Assembly: GCF_014172375.1 (NCBI RefSeq)
Contig: NZ_WNXD01000002.1
Coordinates: 1,054,001 to 1,118,000, forward strand
Origin: Pedobacter planticolens
GTDB lineage: Bacteria; Bacteroidota; Bacteroidia; Sphingobacteriales; Sphingobacteriaceae
DNA: 64,000 bases
Direction of reading: 5' to 3'
A model generated the notes under the pieces. That model was not told where the DNA came from and searched no databases. It worked only from the letters and a program-made list of their open reading frames with translations. Position 1 is the first letter of the stretch. Every line of letters begins with the position of its first letter. A program made the position numbers and the translations under genes. This document shows, one piece after another, positions 8,694 to 17,825 of this stretch.

Positions 8694-10415
8694 TTAAAAG
8701 GTTGTTGGAGTTTTTTCAGCAACCTTTTTTGTTGATTGTTGAATAATAAGCGATAAGATAACCACCAATAAACAGCCAATAACATTTAACCAAAGATAGG
8801 CCACTACTTTGTTGTAACCACAAATACAAACTACAATTTCTGATAAAATTGCAGCATAAAACACAGACTTTCCGTTAATTTTCTTGAGGTAAAAAGCGAC
8901 AATAAATACACCTAAAATTGTTCCGTAAATAAAAGAGCCAAGTATGTTTACGGCTTCTAATAAATTGCCAATTTTACTTGTAAATAATGCCATAACGATA
9001 CAAACCACGCCCCACATAATGGTTGCCCAACGGGATGCTTTTACATATTGCTGATCTGTTGCTTCCTTGTTGATTAATCTTTTGTAGATATCTACAACAG
9101 TGGTAGAAGCTAAAGAGTTTAATGCACTTGCCGTAGAACCCATAGATGCTAGAAAAATAATGGCAATCAATAAGCCTATTAATCCTTTTGGTAAATATTG
9201 AGTAACAAAACTTAAGAAAACATAATTATTATCGTTTGTAGCACCATTTTTTTCTGCATTCTTATCATTCTTAATCATTAAATCCGTTAAGCTTTTTCGA
9301 ATGCTTTTTGTCTGATCATCTGCTTTTTTTACCGCAATGCGTTGTTGATTAATGGCGGTTTTATTGTTCTCATCCAGAATTTTATCAAGCTTAATTACTT
9401 CTAAACGTTTGGTTTCAAAAGATTTGTTATAATCTTCATTTATCTTTTTCAGCTCTGCTTTGTACGGACTTTGCTCTAATTTATTTAACTCGTATTTATT
9501 AAAAAATAGTGGTGGTTTGTTGTACTGATAAAAGGTGAAAACCAAAATCCCAATTAATAAAATTAAAAACTGCATAGGAATTTTTACCAAGCCATTCATT
9601 AATAACCCTAACCGACTTTGGCTTACAGATGCACCTGTAAGGTAACGTCCCACTTGACTTTGATCTGTGCCGAAATAAGAAAGTTGAAGAAAAAATCCAC
9701 CAATTAATCCGCTCCAAACTGTGTACGGATTATCCCAATCGAAATGAAAATCAATCGCATTTGTTCTGCCCATTTTTCCTGCAATGGTGATAGCTTTACC
9801 AAATCCAATATTTCCTGGAAGGAGATGAACAACCATAATTCCGGCAGCAAACAAACCACAAAAAATAATGCTCATTTGCAAGAGTTGCGTATAAGACACT
9901 GCTTTTGTGCCACCGTAAACAGTATAAAAAACTACTAAACTGCCTATAAATAAAGTTGTATAAGTGGTGTCGATATTTAAAATAGTTGATAAAATAATTG
10001 ATGGTGCATAAATAGTAATTCCGGTAGATAATCCCCTTTGGATTAAAAATAAAAAAGCAGTTAGCGCCCTTGTTTTAAGATCAAAACGTTGTTCTAAATA
10101 TTCGTACGCTGTATAAACTTTTAACCGATGAAAAATAGGCACAAAGGTGATGCACAAAACAATCATCGCCAATGGCAAGCCAAAATAAAATTGCACAAAG
10201 CTCATTCCCGATGAATAAGCCAATCCAGGCGCCGATAAAAAAGTAATTGCACTTGCTTGTGTGGCCATTACCGAAAGGCAAACGGTATACCAAGGCAAAC
10301 TTTGATTGCCCAATAAATAGGCCTGCATGCTTTGTGCACCACTACTTTTGTAAATGCCATAACCTACAATTGCCAATAAGGTTGTAAATAATACTGCCCA
10401 ATCTACGTAGCTCAT
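8694..10415 (-). CDS. Sodium:solute symporter (SSS family)
   Basis: A 573-residue inner-membrane transporter with about 13 predicted transmembrane segments and SSS signatures such as YTVCLSVMATQASAITFLSAPGLAY near the N-terminus. Between segments near residues 285 and 400 lies an unusually long, highly charged and Lys/Glu-rich cytoplasmic-like insert (from KPPLFFNKYELNK to IKNDKNAEKNG), typical of Bacteroidota members. Substrate unknown. Its ATG lies inside the stop of the 43-residue membrane peptide gene (ATGA overlap), which itself starts 2 nt after the PIG-L deacetylase gene, so uptake of a product of that deacetylase is a reasonable inference. Confidence 0.93.
   Translation of the reverse strand: MSYVDWAVLFTTLLAIVGYGIYKSSGAQSMQAYLLGNQSLPWYTVCLSVMATQASAITFLSAPGLAYSSGMSFVQFYFGLPLAMIVLCITFVPIFHRLKVYTAYEYLEQRFDLKTRALTAFLFLIQRGLSTGITIYAPSIILSTILNIDTTYTTLFIGSLVVFYTVYGGTKAVSYTQLLQMSIIFCGLFAAGIMVVHLLPGNIGFGKAITIAGKMGRTNAIDFHFDWDNPYTVWSGLIGGFFLQLSYFGTDQSQVGRYLTGASVSQSRLGLLMNGLVKIPMQFLILLIGILVFTFYQYNKPPLFFNKYELNKLEQSPYKAELKKINEDYNKSFETKRLEVIKLDKILDENNKTAINQQRIAVKKADDQTKSIRKSLTDLMIKNDKNAEKNGATNDNNYVFLSFVTQYLPKGLIGLLIAIIFLASMGSTASALNSLASTTVVDIYKRLINKEATDQQYVKASRWATIMWGVVCIVMALFTSKIGNLLEAVNILGSFIYGTILGVFIVAFYLKKINGKSVFYAAILSEIVVCICGYNKVVAYLWLNVIGCLLVVILSLIIQQSTKKVAEKTPTTF
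8696..8730 (+). terminator. Intrinsic terminator of the DUF2911 gene, inside the convergent coding end
   Basis: A stem between AAAAGGTTGTTG (8696-8707) and CAGCAACCTTTT (8717-8728), with one G-T pair, followed by six T on the plus strand. It overlaps the stop and last codons of the minus-strand symporter gene, so one stretch of DNA serves as both terminator and coding sequence. Confidence 0.8.
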
Positions 10416-10543
10416 TCGAAATATTTAGTGAAAGCGTAAAACAATGCAATCAAAAAAGCTAGCCATAGAATTAGTAATCTATAAAATTGTTTCCAGGTTT
10501 TTACAAATGGAGGTAATTCTTGCTCTGGTTGCTTTTCTTCCAT
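10412..10543 (-). CDS. Small single-pass membrane protein between PIG-L and symporter genes
   Basis: A 43-residue open frame too short for most gene callers: an acidic and proline-bearing N-terminus (MEEKQPEQELPPFVKTWKQ) followed by one hydrophobic segment, residues 22-38 (RLLILWLAFLIALFYAF), and a short polar tail. It begins 2 nt after the PIG-L stop and its stop overlaps the symporter ATG by four bases, a translational-coupling arrangement. The layout recalls the small membrane partners of some SSS transporters (DUF4212-type), but it is not homologous by eye. Likely an accessory or assembly subunit. Confidence 0.72.
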   Translation of the reverse strand: MEEKQPEQELPPFVKTWKQFYRLLILWLAFLIALFYAFTKYFE

Positions 10544-10545
10544 AA

Positions 10546-12954
10546 TTAGGGTTGTTTTGGCGCTAGTAAATTTGCAAATAATCGATATGCACCTGGTACA
10601 CCTGCGGGTAATTCTCTGAAGAAAACTAAAGAGGTATAAACAAATTTTCCTTTACCATAATTGGCGATAAGTAGAGATCCATCGCTGGCAGTTTCACCCG
10701 TATCATTCATGCTTAAAATCGACGTATATTTTGGATCCATATCTGATGCAAAATAAATACCTCGCTCTTGTACCCAACCCTCAAAATCTTTATCAGTTAT
10801 TTTATTAGGATAGTTTAAAGCTGGATTTGTAGGTGCCAGAAAGTTAATTTTAGCGTCTTCCTCCGTTACTCTTTTATTAGAAACTTTAAAAGGATAAGGA
10901 CCAATATTTTGTGTTTTTAAACCATTATTTACATTGTATTGGATTAATAAGGTTCCACCGTTTTGTACATACGCTAATAATTTAGGTTGTATTATTTTCA
11001 CTTCGTTATTAATATTATACAAACGAACACCAGTAACAATCGCGTCGTAAATGGAAAGGTCATTGTTAAGAATTTGTGCGGTAGTTAAGTGCGTTACTTC
11101 ATAACCAATTTGTTTCAATGCATCAGCTACTAAATCGCCAGCCCCATCAATATAAGCAATGCGTTTGCCAACAATTTTTAAGTCTACTTTTTCTAATCTG
11201 GCACTAGCCTGAGGAAAAATAGTGATGTTAGGAATATGCTCGTAACTAATTGTCTTTAAACTTTTATCATCAAAATTTCCATTGGTATTTACCTGTAAAA
11301 TTAAATTTCCGCTGCTTATTTCATTTCCTGGAGTAACGCTAAAATCCACAATTTGTTCATCGCCTTTTTTCTCTAAATTGAAATCAATTTTTTCAGGACT
11401 ACTCTTCCATCCCTTTGGTAATTGAGGCGTTACGAAACCAGTACTATTGTTGCGAAAACTTTTAAGATGAACGGTAATGTTTTTAGCAGAATTACCATTA
11501 AATAAATAAGCTTTCTCACTCATTGTGGCTGTAACCGCAGGTGCTATAACTAAAGGCTGATAACGTTCACCGCGAATTGGATCTGTAGATTTGAAAACCA
11601 GAGGACTATTCAACTCGATTTGCTGGTTGTTAATTGTTAATTGAAGTTTTAAGCTTAACGGTTTTGGGTTTTCTGGAAAGCCAACATCTTGTTGAGAATC
11701 TATTACAAATTGACCAACGGGATGATTTTTTGTTAGCCAATAAGGCTGAGTACTATTAGCCGTTGAAGTAGCAACTTTATAATCGGAAACTACCAATTTA
11801 TTCGATTCGAGTTGAATAGGTTTTTGATTAGCAATTGTTAAAGAAATATCTTTTGCTCTGGCAATTGCCTGAATTTTAACTGGAATTGAATCACCAACGG
11901 CATAGGTATTTTCTAAAGCATCGGTTTCTACCCAAACTCCAGCACAAGCCAAAATCAAATCATCCACTAATTTATGATCAAAAGAAATATCCTTTGTCGC
12001 ATTTTTAAGTTTTAATAAATTGGGTAAGGAAAGCCAAGGTGCGTTAACACGATAATTAGTTTGAATTTCTGATACTAAAGATGCGATTTCCTTATTTTCT
12101 ATTGTTGTATTTATTCCATCAAAAAGTGAATTTTTAGCAGGTTCGCCGGCAACAGGACTAAAATATTCGAATGCTTCGCCACGTTGCAAAGTAGAACCAA
12201 AACCTTGACTTTTATGGTTTGTACGACTAATCGCCGCAATTTCACCATAACTTTTACCTAAAAGCGGATTGTATAAACCCACATCTATTTTAAGCTGGTC
12301 GGCGGATGTTGTGTTTGTTCCGCCAAAATTAAAAGTATTCCAAACTATTCTTTTTGCTTGCCAAACCTGCACATATTTCAATTGTTCAGGAAAGCGTTTA
12401 GGATCTGCAGCAGCAGAAAAAGCTTCTCTAGCTAAAATTGCTGAACCCGAATGATGACCATGTCCAGCTCTAGCATCTTCAGGGAAACGAGTGATAATAA
12501 CATCTGGTTTAAACTTGCGAATTACCCAAACTACATCGGCTAAAATTTGTTCCTTACCCCAAATTTTAAAGCTTTCTTCGGGTGTTTTAGAAAACCCAAA
12601 ATCGTTTGCTCGAGTAAAAAATTGTTCGGCACCATCAATACGGCGAGCGGCCAATAATTCTTGCGTACGAATTAACCCGAGCAATTCTGCTTGCTCGTTG
12701 CCAATTAAATTTTGTCCGCCATCGCCTCTGGTAAGTGATAAATATCCCGTTCTTAATTTTTGCTCTTTTGCCAAATACGCTAATAACCTTGTATTTTCAT
12801 CGTCTGGATGTGCTGCAATATATAATACACTTCCTTTAACACTTAGCTTTGAGATACCCAATGCAATTTCGGCAGCATTCATTTGCTGCATTTGAGCTTT
12901 TAAAAGAAAAGGAAATAATAAGAGTAAAGCGAAAAAATAAGCTCGACAGTTCAT
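10546..12954 (-). CDS. PIG-L family deacetylase with extended C-terminal region
   Basis: An exported 802-residue protein. Signal peptide residues 1-20 (ending LLKAQ). The LmbE/PIG-L domain (about 35-290) carries the zinc motif AHPDDE and a second histidine cluster, ARAGHGHHSGS, as in N-acetylglucosaminyl deacetylases. The middle, about 350-600, is beta-rich and looks like several immunoglobulin-like domains. The C-terminal portion (from about 620: RIAYIDGAGDLVADALKQIGYEVTHL, then AYVQNGGTLLIQYNVNNG) resembles a ThuA/glutamine-amidotransferase-like fold. Likely deacetylates an N-acetylated glycan or glycoconjugate in the periplasm. Heads the operon with the small membrane protein and the symporter. 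Confidence 0.9.
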   Translation of the reverse strand: MNCRAYFFALLLLFPFLLKAQMQQMNAAEIALGISKLSVKGSVLYIAAHPDDENTRLLAYLAKEQKLRTGYLSLTRGDGGQNLIGNEQAELLGLIRTQELLAARRIDGAEQFFTRANDFGFSKTPEESFKIWGKEQILADVVWVIRKFKPDVIITRFPEDARAGHGHHSGSAILAREAFSAAADPKRFPEQLKYVQVWQAKRIVWNTFNFGGTNTTSADQLKIDVGLYNPLLGKSYGEIAAISRTNHKSQGFGSTLQRGEAFEYFSPVAGEPAKNSLFDGINTTIENKEIASLVSEIQTNYRVNAPWLSLPNLLKLKNATKDISFDHKLVDDLILACAGVWVETDALENTYAVGDSIPVKIQAIARAKDISLTIANQKPIQLESNKLVVSDYKVATSTANSTQPYWLTKNHPVGQFVIDSQQDVGFPENPKPLSLKLQLTINNQQIELNSPLVFKSTDPIRGERYQPLVIAPAVTATMSEKAYLFNGNSAKNITVHLKSFRNNSTGFVTPQLPKGWKSSPEKIDFNLEKKGDEQIVDFSVTPGNEISSGNLILQVNTNGNFDDKSLKTISYEHIPNITIFPQASARLEKVDLKIVGKRIAYIDGAGDLVADALKQIGYEVTHLTTAQILNNDLSIYDAIVTGVRLYNINNEVKIIQPKLLAYVQNGGTLLIQYNVNNGLKTQNIGPYPFKVSNKRVTEEDAKINFLAPTNPALNYPNKITDKDFEGWVQERGIYFASDMDPKYTSILSMNDTGETASDGSLLIANYGKGKFVYTSLVFFRELPAGVPGAYRLFANLLAPKQP

Positions 12955-13100
12955 ATGGTTTGGTTATAGCACTAAATTAATTAAAATTTAACAGAACAAA
13001 TGGCGAGGAAATTTTCTTTACGTAACAATTTGCCTTACATTGTTGTTGCATACCTAAAGAAGGTGATTTTATACCTTTCTCTGTAATTATCCGTTAGTAT

Positions 13101-13703
13101 ATGATGAATAAAATAGTTTTAGTTTGCCTTTTGGCCGTTGGTTTCTCTTCATGTAGCATTAATAAACAAGCTCAACAAATTAAGGCATTAGAGCAATGCG
13201 ATTATAAATTAATTGATGCATCTAACATTACGATTGCAGGTACGGATGTGAAAAAATTGATCAATGAAAAATCAGTTAATCTAGTAAGTATTCCGGCTTT
13301 GGCCTTAGGTTATTTAAGGAAGGACATTCCGTTAAGAGCAAATTTAAATCTTCAAATTACTAATCCATCGGGTGCTTTAGCCGCTATAAATAATTTCGAA
13401 TATATCATTCTAATTAATCGTCAAGAAATTGCAAATGGCTCAGTAGATCAAAGAGTTAGTATTGATGCAGGCAAAAACGTGACTGTACCTATTCAATTAA
13501 ATGCTAATATTTATCAGTTTGTAGCAAACGGAAAGATTTTAGATGATATTACTGCATTTTTAACCAGCGCAAGTAAGGGCACAGAAAAAAAGGGAATGGT
13601 TACTATAAAAATAAAACCATCTATACTAGTTGGGAATAATTTAGTAAAATATCCAGGTTATATCACCATTGATAAAGAAGTAAGTAGTAAGATTCTGTTG
13701 TAA
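13101..13703 (+). CDS. LEA14/WHy-like lipoprotein
   Basis: The 200-residue product has a lipoprotein signal (VCLLAVGFSSCS, cysteine near residue 19). The body carries a water-stress/hypersensitive-response (LEA type 2) pattern: PLRANLNLQITNPSGALAAINNFEYIILINRQEIANGSV, then VTVPIQLNANIYQF. Such domains form a single beta sandwich and, in bacteria, are envelope proteins of unclear role. ATG 13104 is an equally possible start. It stands alone upstream of the palindromic element. Confidence 0.75.
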   Translation: MMNKIVLVCLLAVGFSSCSINKQAQQIKALEQCDYKLIDASNITIAGTDVKKLINEKSVNLVSIPALALGYLRKDIPLRANLNLQITNPSGALAAINNFEYIILINRQEIANGSVDQRVSIDAGKNVTVPIQLNANIYQFVANGKILDDITAFLTSASKGTEKKGMVTIKIKPSILVGNNLVKYPGYITIDKEVSSKILL

Positions 13704-14047
13704 AATCTTAAAAGCTCTCTAAATTTCACTCAAATTTAATTATAACCACATAGGCACATAGATTTTTATGAGAGCCAAGGCCTTATAGAATGCCTGAAGG
13801 CATTGCAAAAGGTACACAAAGGCTATGTAGAAGATTAATCTTCCTATCCCACAAAGTCAAACATCCTATGTGCCTATGTGGTTTCATTTTTAGACAGTTT
13901 CTTAGTTCATCACATTTATTCTTACTTTCATCACATTTCATAAAATGATTTTCTTGTAATTATCATTTTCGGTAATTGATGCAAATTTCTATCTACTAAA
14001 TAATAGTAACAAACCCGTTACGGTATTATTTTAATCAACTATTTATT
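13704..14047. other. Gene-free interval holding a palindromic element
   Basis: About 340 bases between the LEA-like gene and the promoter of the beta-barrel gene. Apart from the 13744-13883 element it is AT-rich, with no coding frame of note; two short near-copies of TTCATCACATTTATTCTTACTT-like sequence follow at 13904-13940. Confidence 0.7.
13744..13883. repeat. 140-bp MITE-like palindromic element
   Basis: Perfect 18-bp terminal inverted repeats (13744-13761 and 13866-13883; each contains CCACATAGGCACATAG or its complement). The interior holds two further palindromes, AATGCCTGAAGGCATT (near 13789-13804) and GAAGATTAATCTTC. No coding capacity. The size, the terminal repeats and the internal structure suggest a non-autonomous mobile or REP-type element. 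No target-site duplication is evident. Confidence 0.7.
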
Positions 14048-14055
14048 TAGTTTTG
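14048..14055 (+). promoter_or_regulatory. Promoter -7 element of the beta-barrel gene
   Basis: TAGTTTTG is an exact TAnnTTTG match, 50 nt upstream of the ATG at 14105, and predicts a leader of about 44 nt. It excludes nothing upstream but fits the ATG start better than the in-frame GTG at 14078. Confidence 0.6.
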
Positions 14056-14104
14056 ATGTAACATTGTAAAAAATCTAGTGTCTTTTATCTGTTTACTCCA
14101 TTTT

Positions 14105-16885
14105 ATGAAGAGAATTTTATTTACCCTTGCCTTAGTTTTATGTGCTAATTTTTTGTTTGCCCAAAAGGGAAGCATTACCGGAGTTTTGTTAGATAGCGCA
14201 AATCAAAAACTCACTTTAAATTATGCCACAATTTCTGTTTATAAAGGTTCAGATACAGTTTTAACCACTTATAAACTATCGGATGATAAAGGCGTATTTA
14301 AGATTTCTAACCTCGAAACAGGGATAAAATATCGTTTGGTAGTTAATGCTTGGATGTATACGGTTTTGCGTAAGGAAGTAACTTTATCGTCGAATGAACT
14401 TAATTTAAACTTAGGGAAATTATTGCTTTCGGGGAAAACGAATAATTTGAATGAAGTAGTTATCAATTCTGAAAGACCACCTATAATTGTTCGAAAAGAT
14501 ACCATAGAATTTAATGCAGAATCTTTTAAAACTTTGCCGACTGCGGTGGTTGAAGATTTGCTGAAGAAATTGCCAGGAGTTGCAATCGCATCAGATGGTT
14601 CGATACAAGTTAATGGAAAAACGGTAAGCAAAATTTTGGTTGATGGGAAAGAGTTTTTTGGCGGCGATCAGCAAATGGCGACTAAAAATTTACCAGCAAA
14701 TATTATAGATAAAATTCAGGTGAGCGATGATAAAGAAGCAAAACGACGAGATCCAGATCTATTAGCAGGGAACACACCTCAAGTCATCAATTTAAAGTTG
14801 AAAAGAGCAATTAAGCAAGGAGCTTTTGGTAAACTTTACGCAGGTGGCGGGCCAAATGATTTGTTTGAAGCCGGTGGTATTATGAACTTTTTTAGAGATA
14901 CTACGCAAGTAAGTGTTTTGGCTTACGGTAATAATATTAATAAACCAGGGTTTAGTATTGGCGATGTTTCTCGTATAGGAGGATTTAGTAGAGCGGGCAT
15001 TAATTCGATAATGATTAATAGTGAAGGAGGTTTTGAGTTAAATAATATTGGTTTTGGAGGAACTTCCACAGGTGTACAAAGATCTTTAGGTGCTGGTGCA
15101 AATTTTAATACATTAACCAAAAATGGAATCAAGATTAATGGAAAATATTTCTTTGGGCAGGCTAAAAGTTTAATTGATCAGCTTGTTAATGTTGACCAGA
15201 ATTTAGGGAGTGACAAACAGTATACGAGCACAATCTCAAATCAACAAAACAAAAGTTATAATCACAATTTTGGAGCGAGAGCCGAATGGAAAATAGATAG
15301 TTTAACAAATTTCTCTTTTGAGCCAACGGTTACGCTTAATACTTTAAGAAATTTAGGTGCACTTCAAACCGAAAATAGAAACACCGCTAATGATCTAATA
15401 AATAATGGTGTAAATAATTCTCGTTTACGAGGCGACAATGCAGATTATTCTCTACTGACTAGTTTATGGAAAGATTTTAAAAAAGCTGGACGTTCTCTAA
15501 ATACCAGTGTTAGTATTACTAAAAAGAATAACTTAAACGATAATTTTAATAACTCAATTAGTAATTTTTATATACCAGCGCCGCCATCAACATTGATTAT
15601 AGATCAGTTAAGAGATAATAATATTAGAAACTTGGGGGTTTATTTGAATGCAAATTACAATGAACCTATTAGTAAAAAACTACGATTAAGTTTGGCCGTT
15701 GGTGCAAATTATTTGGATAATGAAAATGCACTGTCTACTTTTTATAAAAATCCACTTGATCAAGCTTATGATGTAGAAGTGCCAAATTTGTCTCAAACGG
15801 TTACGCAAAGCGGATATAAATCGAACACCAGAACAAGTTTACGATGGAAAGCAACAAAAGATCTAAGCATACAGCCAGGCTTTGTTTTTAATACAATTGA
15901 TTTAAAAAACTCCTTTAGCTCATACCCCTCATTTGAACAACATTATCAGTTTATTGCGCCTTCATTAAATATTACCTATAAAGGGTTTAATTTAGGTTAT
16001 TCGCCTTCATTTAGAGAGCCAGATGTAAAGTATATTCAGCCAGTTGCCGATAATACAAATCAATTATTTGTGCAAAAAGGTAACCCAAATTTACTGCCAG
16101 CTAAATCTTATCAGGTGAACTTAAATGTTTATAAATACGATACAAAACGTTCGCTTAATTATAATCTAAACTCGAATGGAAGTGTTCAAAATAATGCTGT
16201 AATTATGGCTAGAACTATTTCTCAATCTGGCGTTCAAACTAATACTCCAATTAATGCTGATGGGATCTGGCGTTTTTATTTAGGTGGAAACATAAACAAA
16301 GACTTTAAAAATGGCAAAAGACAATTTACGTTTGGAACAGGGTTTTATTCTAATTTCACCCGCAATATTGTACAGGTAAATGATGTAAGAAGTTACGCTA
16401 AAAATATAACCATAGCGCCAAGAATTAGTGGTAGAATTAACTTAAATGATAAATTTGAACTAGGAGAATCATATAGTGTTGCTTATAACAAAAGCACTTA
16501 TGATGATGCGTTTTATAGAGATTTAAATTTCTATACGCATAACAGTGAAACGGAATTAATTGTTCGTTTACCAAAGAAAATGGTTTGGGAAACCACTTAC
16601 AAAATCCAACATAACACACAAACTACAGCAGGCTTTAACAACAATGTCGAAATTTGGAATGCTGCTCTTACTTTATTGTTTATGAAGAATGATAGGGCTC
16701 AGTTAAAGTTTGCGGTTAACGATATTCTAAATACCAATACAAGAAGATATATTACTATTAGTGAAAACTCTATTCGCGATACACGTACAAATAACTTAGG
16801 CCGACATGGTTTAGTAACTTTAACATACAACATCCAAAATTTTGGTGGCAAAGTAGGCGGTAAGGATACGTTTTTTAGGTTTTAA
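14105..16885 (+). CDS. TonB-dependent-receptor-like outer membrane beta-barrel protein
   Basis: A 926-residue outer-membrane protein. Signal peptide residues 1-20 (MKRILFTLALVLCANFLFAQ), then a CarboxypepD_reg-like beta-sandwich (about 22-115), a plug-like domain with ALKTLPTAVVEDLLKKLPGV-type sequence and KTVSKILVDGKEFFGGD, and a long C-terminal beta-barrel of the OMP_b-brl_3 type ending in the aromatic NFGGKVGGKDTFFRF. It is a paralogue of the protein at 56414-59206. Substrate unknown; no SusD partner. ATG 14105 is chosen because it gives an intact signal peptide. A near-copy of its last 15 codons lies 0.9 kb downstream. Confidence 0.9.
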   Translation: MKRILFTLALVLCANFLFAQKGSITGVLLDSANQKLTLNYATISVYKGSDTVLTTYKLSDDKGVFKISNLETGIKYRLVVNAWMYTVLRKEVTLSSNELNLNLGKLLLSGKTNNLNEVVINSERPPIIVRKDTIEFNAESFKTLPTAVVEDLLKKLPGVAIASDGSIQVNGKTVSKILVDGKEFFGGDQQMATKNLPANIIDKIQVSDDKEAKRRDPDLLAGNTPQVINLKLKRAIKQGAFGKLYAGGGPNDLFEAGGIMNFFRDTTQVSVLAYGNNINKPGFSIGDVSRIGGFSRAGINSIMINSEGGFELNNIGFGGTSTGVQRSLGAGANFNTLTKNGIKINGKYFFGQAKSLIDQLVNVDQNLGSDKQYTSTISNQQNKSYNHNFGARAEWKIDSLTNFSFEPTVTLNTLRNLGALQTENRNTANDLINNGVNNSRLRGDNADYSLLTSLWKDFKKAGRSLNTSVSITKKNNLNDNFNNSISNFYIPAPPSTLIIDQLRDNNIRNLGVYLNANYNEPISKKLRLSLAVGANYLDNENALSTFYKNPLDQAYDVEVPNLSQTVTQSGYKSNTRTSLRWKATKDLSIQPGFVFNTIDLKNSFSSYPSFEQHYQFIAPSLNITYKGFNLGYSPSFREPDVKYIQPVADNTNQLFVQKGNPNLLPAKSYQVNLNVYKYDTKRSLNYNLNSNGSVQNNAVIMARTISQSGVQTNTPINADGIWRFYLGGNINKDFKNGKRQFTFGTGFYSNFTRNIVQVNDVRSYAKNITIAPRISGRINLNDKFELGESYSVAYNKSTYDDAFYRDLNFYTHNSETELIVRLPKKMVWETTYKIQHNTQTTAGFNNNVEIWNAALTLLFMKNDRAQLKFAVNDILNTNTRRYITISENSIRDTRTNNLGRHGLVTLTYNIQNFGGKVGGKDTFFRF

Positions 16886-17023
16886 TGATCAGACTATGAC
16901 TGTTTGAGCTATTTGCGTAGCTCATCTCGAACTAAATAAGATAAAATAAGGCATTAGTATAAACCTGAGTTCGATTATTATTTCTTTAGAAATATTGTAA
17001 AGCAAAGCTTAAAGCCAAATACA

Positions 17024-17254
17024 CTAACTTGTGCCCTTTGTTGGTTTATTCTTATAACTAGTCTCTTGGGTTTTCCAATATTGCTCTGGCGTTATGCCAA
17101 TATGAATACAAACATGGTCTACTGTTAGTTCTTTAGGTTCAATAATCCCCAATTTTCGCTTAATGGCTTTCAATTTGCGAAAGCCGGTAGATCTACAACA
17201 TTTATATAACGCCATAATGTTTTTAGCGTGAACGAAGATTTCTTCATTATCCAT
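17024..17254 (-). CDS. Small conserved-looking protein, possible HTH
   Basis: A 76-residue basic protein (MDNEEIFVHAKNIMALYKCCRSTGFRKLKAIKRKLG...). The spacing of an ALYKCCRSTGFRKLKAIK helix pair followed by LTVDHVCIHIGI is like small helix-turn-helix-type proteins often found beside mobile or variable regions in Bacteroidota, but this rests on a remembered family pattern rather than a defined motif. It has an ATG start and no recognisable promoter. It could alternatively be a decayed fragment. Function unknown. Confidence 0.5.
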   Translation of the reverse strand: MDNEEIFVHAKNIMALYKCCRSTGFRKLKAIKRKLGIIEPKELTVDHVCIHIGITPEQYWKTQETSYKNKPTKGTS

Positions 17255-17385
17255 AGTAGTTGATTTATTATTTTTTTGTTACTGTTCATTTGTAGTTTTT
17301 CTGCTTAATTTAAAGGTGTACACCTATATATGTTCGACAAGAAATGGATATAATCTATCGAACAAACACAATTGTATAGCAAACA

Positions 17386-17511
17386 ATGCCTTAAGTAGAG
17401 TAAACTATTGATATAATACGCAAGATGTGAGCCATAATACGATAAGAAATGCCTTAAGTAGAGCAAACTATTGACATAATACGCTAGATGTTGCCCATAA
17501 TATGGTAAGAA
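17386..17511. repeat. 63-bp tandem repeat, two copies
   Basis: Two adjacent units (17386-17448 and 17449-17511), each starting ATGCCTTAAGTAGAG and differing at about ten positions. On the minus strand they keep an open frame with a 21-residue repeat rich in Tyr and Leu, but no start or family supports a protein. Unit length equals six DNA helical turns. Confidence 0.85.
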
Positions 17512-17735
17512 AAGACCTTTTCCTATCAGGAAATGTTCATTTCCTGTCAAGAAAATTGGAAATGAAATAAATGTATATGTGCTTTTAAATAGTTATTAGG
17601 GCGTTTTTGGGGTAAAACCGTGTAATAAGTTGCCCAATAAAAGACTATTAATTAGTCTCAGTTCGTCTCATTTAGTATAATTAGTGTTTAAAAGTGACTA
17701 AGTGTTATTAAAAGTGTTCATTTAGTATCACGGTG

Positions 17736-17783
17736 AATCTTGGTGGTAAAGTAGGTGGTAAGGAGACGTTTTTTAGGTTTTAG
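17736..17783 (+). pseudogene. Orphan C-terminal fragment of the beta-barrel receptor
   Basis: The frame reads NLGGKVGGKETFFRF followed by TAG, which matches the end of the receptor at 16885 (NFGGKVGGKDTFFRF) with two conservative changes. Nothing homologous precedes it. It is best explained as the residue of a deleted second receptor gene or of recombination between paralogues. Confidence 0.75.
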
Positions 17784-17825
17784 ACAATAGACATTTGACG
17801 GTTGTTCATTGACATTGCATAAAAA

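Noticed and set aside
16906..16923. Hairpin GAGCTA-TTTGCG-TAGCTC as a terminator of the receptor gene
   Set aside because: Only a six-base stem and no T-run; noted but not called.
17305..17550. 81-residue open frame on the minus strand with a 21-residue repeat
   Set aside because: It is a by-product of the 63-bp tandem repeat; no start context, promoter or family.
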